A stretch of DNA of 64,000 nt from Helianthus annuus (Eukaryota > Streptophyta > Magnoliopsida > Asterales > Asteraceae). The DNA lies in contig NC_035436.2 of assembly GCF_002127325.2 (NCBI RefSeq), forward strand, positions 116,414,233 through 116,478,232. Direction: 5' to 3'. The translations under genes were made by a program, and so were the position numbers. The notes below the pieces were generated by a model that was not told the origin of the DNA, searched no databases, and worked only from the letters and a program-made list of their open reading frames with translations. Shown piece by piece: positions 58,827-64,000 of the stretch. Each line of letters begins with the position of its first letter. Within the stretch, counting starts at the first letter, position 1.

Positions 58827-60577
58827 TTTAATCTTTTAGTTTAATTTTAATTTTCAGGAATAAAACACACTCGGGATGGTGAAGGATAACAAGGGAAGTG
58901 AGAAACATCACCCCATACACGAAAACAGGGCCATCCGACAACAATTTCTTCATTACAGCAAGTTCAGCACGGGTCGTGTCCGCCCAACACGGCCCCGTGC
59001 TAAACAATCTGCAGAAAATCACCCAGTTCAGGTAACTGGACACGGGTCGTGTCCATTGAACACGCCCTCGTGTCCAGGCTTCTGTTTCTCATGAACACGA
59101 CCCCTTGTCCAGGCTTCTGTTTCTCTTTATTAACTTTGTGACTGGCACCTGAACACGGGGCCGTGCCCGGTCACCACGGGGACGTGTCCAGGATGCCAGT
59201 AACATAAAATTTTTCTTTTAACACCCTTTTACACATTCAATCAACTTAAAAACTTATTTTTGGGACACATTGAGGACAATGTGTAATTTAAGTGTGGGGG
59301 GATGCTAAAACTTTGAATCTTGCACGTCCTAATAACAAGCCCTACACAAAACTCTATTGGAACCGCTAATCACCTCAAATTTTTTCAAAAATTTTCATTT
59401 TTCTTTTTTTACTTGTCTAAGTTTAAGCTGGGAATTCAAGTTCTAACAAGGTTATATTTTTACAACTTTACAACTGATAGCTTCGTGATAAAAAGAACCA
59501 ACATAAGAAAATTATGAAACGGCATGACAAGCTTAGTTAAAATTTGATTATATATACTTGATCACATAAAAAAACCCATTCCCACAAAAGTGAGTTTTGA
59601 GCCTTTATTGAGCATACATATACATATCTTTACACTAAATGCTCATTTTTCGTTTCTTGTGTGAATAGCCGCTTGGTTCGTACGACTCTAGAACTTGCCA
59701 CGACAATACATTCCCGGTCCTTACCAACTTAAACCCAAGTAAGTAAATGATGGAGGTATTAGGACTAACCCTTTTTCTTTCTACACCATTATTTTTCTTT
59801 TTTTTTTTACCACCTACCCAAAATCCCCCTAGTTAACCCCTTTGAGCCTAAACCTTTTTATTTCTTAACCCAAAACAAATCACCCTTTTTACCCACCTAA
59901 ACCTTTTTTATTTTAAACCCCTTTCTTTTAGTAACGACGTTCGGTTTTCTTATGACTTGAAAAAAAAAACAACATTTTGATGAAACCAAATAAACAAACA
60001 AGTTCATCAAAAATAACTTTGTTTGAAAAAGAATGGTTCATCAAAATAAAATAAAATTGTGAAAAATAAAAAGCCTTTCAAAAACCGATGTTTGTTACGC
60101 TTTTCGCCCTTTTACTAACCACTAACCCAACCACCCACCTTTAGCCCAAGCTTAACCCTTCACCCAAAAAGTCCTCTTGATATTTACAAAGGTATATAGT
60201 TAAAAAGGAGGAGGATTGATTGCTTGGCAAGCTTATGGTAGAAGTAAGTTCCATGCCGCTCTCGAGTGATTCACTAAAAATACACCTTCGGCCGAGTGTT
60301 GAGTGATCCCCCGTGAGGTATGTGAACTTGTATATAAATGGAATTTTAAAAACGTATGTTATGCCCTAATAAGTAATTTATCTTATGAAACATTTTTAAT
60401 AAATCATGACGAATAGGATTGTAAATAAATAAAAATAAAACCTAAATAAAGAATCTTGGAAATCCCGACACTCTATTACAAGCCCAAAAACTTTCTCTTT
60501 TCCATTTGGGAGTTAAAAAGCCACATTATAAAAGAGTTTTGCTTGAGGACAAGGAAAGATTCAAGTGTGGGGGTATT
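58827..60577 (+). other. Non-coding 3' internal region of element F
   Basis: Palindrome doublets (CACGGGTCGTG, CACGGGGCCGTG) recur at about 58965-59200. TTAAGTGTGGGGGGA near 59289 and CAAGTGTGGGGGTATTT just before the 3' LTR are PPT-like. Pyrimidine-rich low-complexity DNA fills 59760-60180. The RT, RNase H and integrase genes expected here are absent. Confidence 0.7.
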
Positions 60578-61607
60578 TGATGTGCACAAAATGCAACATA
60601 TAAATTACATCAATTGCGGCATAAAACTAACCCTTTTTTAGTACTAATGTTGGAAAAAGTGTGCTTTTGTCTTCCTTTTGTATTTTCAGGATTAAATGAG
60701 CTCAAATGAACAAAAGAAACAAAAAGACAGCTAAATCTAACATAAATACAAGAAAAGGAACAAAAGTGGCATGTCCGACCTCCCGACAGCATCATCCCAA
60801 GCAAAACAAAGAAGACAGAAGACTGAACACGCCCTGTGCTCAGTGAGCACGGGGCCGTGCCCAAGTGTCAGCAGAAAAGACAAACTCAAAGAAGCTTCTG
60901 TTGCCCACCACAGGGCCGTGCCCAGCGGACACGTGGGCGTGGTCAACTGTCTGCAGACGCATTTATTGAAATTGCGAATTGCAATTAATGAAGAGAGATA
61001 GTCAGATGGACACGGGGCCGTGCCCAGTGGACACGGGGCCGTGCCCGAGCTTCTGTTCAGCCTATAAATATGAGTGTTTAGAGCTCTTGCAACTCATCCC
61101 TTGGCACACCACCTCTCTCACACTTCACCCACCACCCACCACCATCACAACACCATCATCCACCACCATCATCCATTGTCCATCATAGAGTGTGTGAGTC
61201 GTCTCGGGATCCAAGATTGATCATAAGAGTTCTTGACAATCAAAGGCCATGTTTGCCTAAGTCTCTTACATCACTTGGTGAAGACAAGTGTTAAGTGTAT
61301 TACTTTTTATTTTTAATCTTTTGCACTTTTTAATTGGTTTTGTATTATGACTTTAATTACTAGTTTCTTATGTTGAAGGTGATTCTTCCTTATCGTTTGT
61401 CCGTGGTGTCTTGGCATTATTTTACTGTCTATATAAAATAAAAGATTTTCATCATTCAGATCTCCACGGTCTATATGGAGGTATGTTGGCTACCTGGTCG
61501 GGGGTTAAGGGAACGGTTTGGTAAGAGTCTTGCCATTGTTCAGTGTATAGATCCTGGAAAGGACCTGGGTCAAATTTAGTAGGACCTCCTTCAATACCCA
61601 AAGGTAT
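60578..61607 (+). repeat. 3' LTR of element F, truncated
   Basis: It begins TGATGTGCAC after the PPT-like tract and follows the 5' LTR to CAAAGGTATGG near 61607, then stops matching. About 670 bp of the LTR 3' part is lost at a junction with another LTR. Confidence 0.88.
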
Positions 61608-64000
61608 GGAAGATCTTGAAGAATCCTTCTCATTTGCTTTCATCATCTACTTTTCATCATCTTTTTCTCTTGAGTTCTTCCCTAGCCTTTGAGCTAGTTG
61701 TAAGTTCTTGATTAACCTTTTTTTACTTCTACTTTAATGGTTAAAAGATGTAGTATGTTGATTATCACTATAACCCTAAAAGACGTGAACATAAAGATGA
61801 AATTTGATGAAATAAGGCTAGTATGATCTTTTTTTGTATATGTGATGGTTATTTGTTGATTTCTTGGTAATGTGATGTTAATCACCATATGGGACTTGTT
61901 AAATGATGATTAGAAACATGATTTAACAAGATTAGGAGTTGATTATGTGGATACATAAAATAATCACCTTCTAATAAAAACATGAACTTGAAAGAAAAAT
62001 GATTTTCTTGAAATAAAAGTAAACAAAGTGAGTTGAGGATCATGTAGATCCGAGGTTTACAAATGATTTTTCTAAACAAACCAAGCTCAAGAGCCGATTT
62101 TTGAAAGATCATGACTTTTACTTACACTTACACCATTTTTGGTGATAACATAAGTGTAAGAACACTTTATTTACTAGAAGAGTTCAAAAGAATAAATTTT
62201 GTAAAATTTGTTCACAAGTTGTTAACACCGAGATTCTTTAAAAGTGAGACTTTTAAAGGGATGAATACACTTTGGAAGGTAACTAAGGCCACTAAACGCC
62301 TTACCAAGTTACTACACGTTTTAGGGAAAGATCAAGTTCATAATGTTATGAAAATCATATAGTTTTTGCACTTGGTGAACATAATATGGTTTAGTGATTT
62401 GTTGTTGATTGTTTGAATGATTTTTGGAAAAGAAAATGATATGCTTAATAGCATGGGCTCCTCCGTTTTTAGGGGAAACTATGGTGAAATTTTCTAAAAA
62501 TTCCAACACTTAGAAATCATTTTCTAACAAGTGTTTACAATTATGTTTTAAACTTTGTTTTTCAAAATAAACTTCGCCATATGTTTTGTTTATTTATTTT
62601 GTGGAATAGTTATATTATTTTAAGCATGGGCTCCTCCGTTTTTAGGACAAATATATATTTAGAATATATATTTTATACTAAAAACACTTGTGTGAATATT
62701 TGTTTATTTTGTGGAATAGTTATATTATTTTAAGGTAAAATAATATAACTTACACTTGCCATGACATTTACAACTCCAAAATAATACCAAAAATTACAAG
62801 GAATAAATATTTAAGTTACACGATTGTTATCGTGGAACCAAACGCTAAAACGTAACTTATGAAAAATTCCGGAAAACACTTTTACGAATTTATTTTTGGT
62901 AAATATCATTTTGGAGACAAGGTATGGAAATATATTATTTTTTGGGAAAAATATGTATATTTTGGAATACATTATTTTTGACAAAAGAAGGTTAGGTAAA
63001 TATTTTCTAAAGCGAGACATAGAAATATATTATTTCGGAAATTACAAATACAATAATACAAATTCATGTATAAACACCCCATCCTTGGGAAGGAAATACG
63101 GAAATTAAAATACTTGAGAAGTATTAATACAAAAATATTTGGTTAAATAATTATTCCAAAACTAAATATAATTCAAAGTTAAAATAACTATTATTTTAGT
63201 AAATAATTATACTTGGAATAATATTGGGAAACACAAGAAAACGTAACTCAAAGACCCTCATACTAATCAAAGGCACGGCCCGTTCATCTAATAGACATTA
63301 GTATGTTGTAAGTTGTCGTGTAGCTGACAGAGCTTGAGTTACGAGCAGGAGACGCACTACTGTGAGTTCATGTCCCCCTTTTCCTTAAACTGTTTTGTTT
63401 ACTTACTTCGGGGGTGAAATACATGTTACAAAGGGATACTTACAATACTATTGGTATGATTAGCCTAGGAAAGAACCATAGATCATGTGATAGGGTAGGC
63501 AGATACTTGGGACCATTAATCCTCGTATCAGGACCGAGGGGCATGAGTGATAGATCTATTTGGGTGTAGCGAGCCCGCGCCCATGAGGCCGAGGCGGCCC
63601 ATAGTGGTGACTATGTCTTCCAGCCGGGAGCCCGGTACAACTTTGCTAGGTTTGAGTCTTCCTACACCGTCACACATATCAGTGGCCTTGCAAACCATTG
63701 GTGATCTTTTCCTTGTTTGCAATCATACCAGGACATACATACATACATTGTAACAAAGGTTTATACATACTCACTTACACATGAACTCGCTCAAGTTTTG
63801 TTGATTTTTCAAACTACATGTATTTCAGGGAATTGATCGGATCTGGCAAGTGATACATGTTAAGTTGCGTACTAAATAAAGATGTCTTCCAGGGTTGTAG
63901 GGTTTGGGAGGTGTAACCTCTTCCTGGACGGGTTACATGTCTCCAAACCCCGTTTTATTTAAAGTCTTTTGTTGAGTCTTACGAACTCGTTTTAAACAAG
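61608..64000 (+). repeat. 5'-truncated Tekay-type LTR 'G', runs past the window end
   Basis: The sequence opens in leader, with CTTCCCTAGCC near 61678 and the good donor-like GTT/GTAAGTTC at 61700. It aligns with LTR B in order. The conserved module spans 63361-63828 with an acceptor-like TATTTCAG. GCATGGGCTCCTCCGTTTTT is duplicated at about 62453 and 62624, together with a TTTATTTTGTGGAATAG stretch. U3 and TATA are missing at the left junction. No ORF. Confidence 0.75.

Larger units (their letters stand above)
54422..61607 (+). mobile_element. Athila/Tat-like LTR retrotransposon 'F', defective, no RT or integrase
   Basis: The 5' LTR (54422-56120) has inverted ends TGATGTGC...GCACATCA and is followed by the PBS TGGCGCCGTTGCCGGGGA (Asp-tRNA type), typical of Athila. 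Gag and protease coding follows with lesions. Then comes 1.75 kb of non-coding DNA and a 3' LTR (60578-61607) truncated by a junction to LTR G. No RT, RNase H or integrase motif occurs. Flank AAGCT on the left cannot be matched, because the right end is lost. Confidence 0.88.

Overview
This is plant nuclear DNA and almost all of it is nested retrotransposon sequence. The evidence is several Ty3/gypsy elements with 3.4-3.8 kb LTRs, a plant L1-type LINE, a CACTA (En/Spm) transposon, an Athila-like element and one intron-containing R2R3-MYB gene. The repeat types suggest a eudicot with a large genome, plausibly Asteraceae, but that last step is recollection and not demonstrated. No rRNA, tRNA or CRISPR locus was seen.

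Layout. (1) 1-13325, + strand: chromodomain-type (Tekay/Del-like) Ty3/gypsy element 'A'. It has a partial 5' LTR, an extra acidic Pro/His-rich ORF, one uninterrupted 1533-aa gag-pol ORF, PPT and complete 3' LTR. (2) 13326-22540: older wreckage, namely an inverted LTR piece, a broken integrase fragment with its 3' LTR ('B', 15012-21668), a 5'-truncated LINE inside that LTR, and another LTR tail. (3) 22541-48120: an old minus-strand LTR ('E') split twice. Element 'D' (23032-34367, TSD AAAAC) carries gag but no pol (TR-GAG type). Element 'C' (35954-47498, TSD GAATT) carries complete pol but most of gag is missing. (4) 48121-51585: AT-rich DNA and the only host gene, a subgroup-21-like R2R3-MYB on the minus strand (49713-50985). 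(5) 51586-54001: one end of a CACTA transposon with transposase exons, cut by another LTR fragment. (6) 54422-61607: Athila-like element 'F' with broken gag-protease and no RT, RNase H or integrase. (7) 61608-64000: a Tekay-type LTR fragment running off the window.

How the parts relate. A, B, C and D share a long-LTR architecture, a Met-tRNA-type PBS where visible, and a palindrome centred on TTTCGGGACGAAA next to the PPT. LTR pairs of A, C and D are almost identical (only three differences seen in 3561 bp for C), so these are recent insertions. The most interesting pattern is that gag start codons in A, C and D, and the extra ORF in A, lie 1-4 nt downstream of 3'-splice-site-like sequences, while donor-like sites lie about 110-260 bp after the LTR TATA box. 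This suggests that the proteins are made from spliced mRNAs lacking PBS and most of the leader, while unspliced RNA would be the genome. It is inferred from sequence only.
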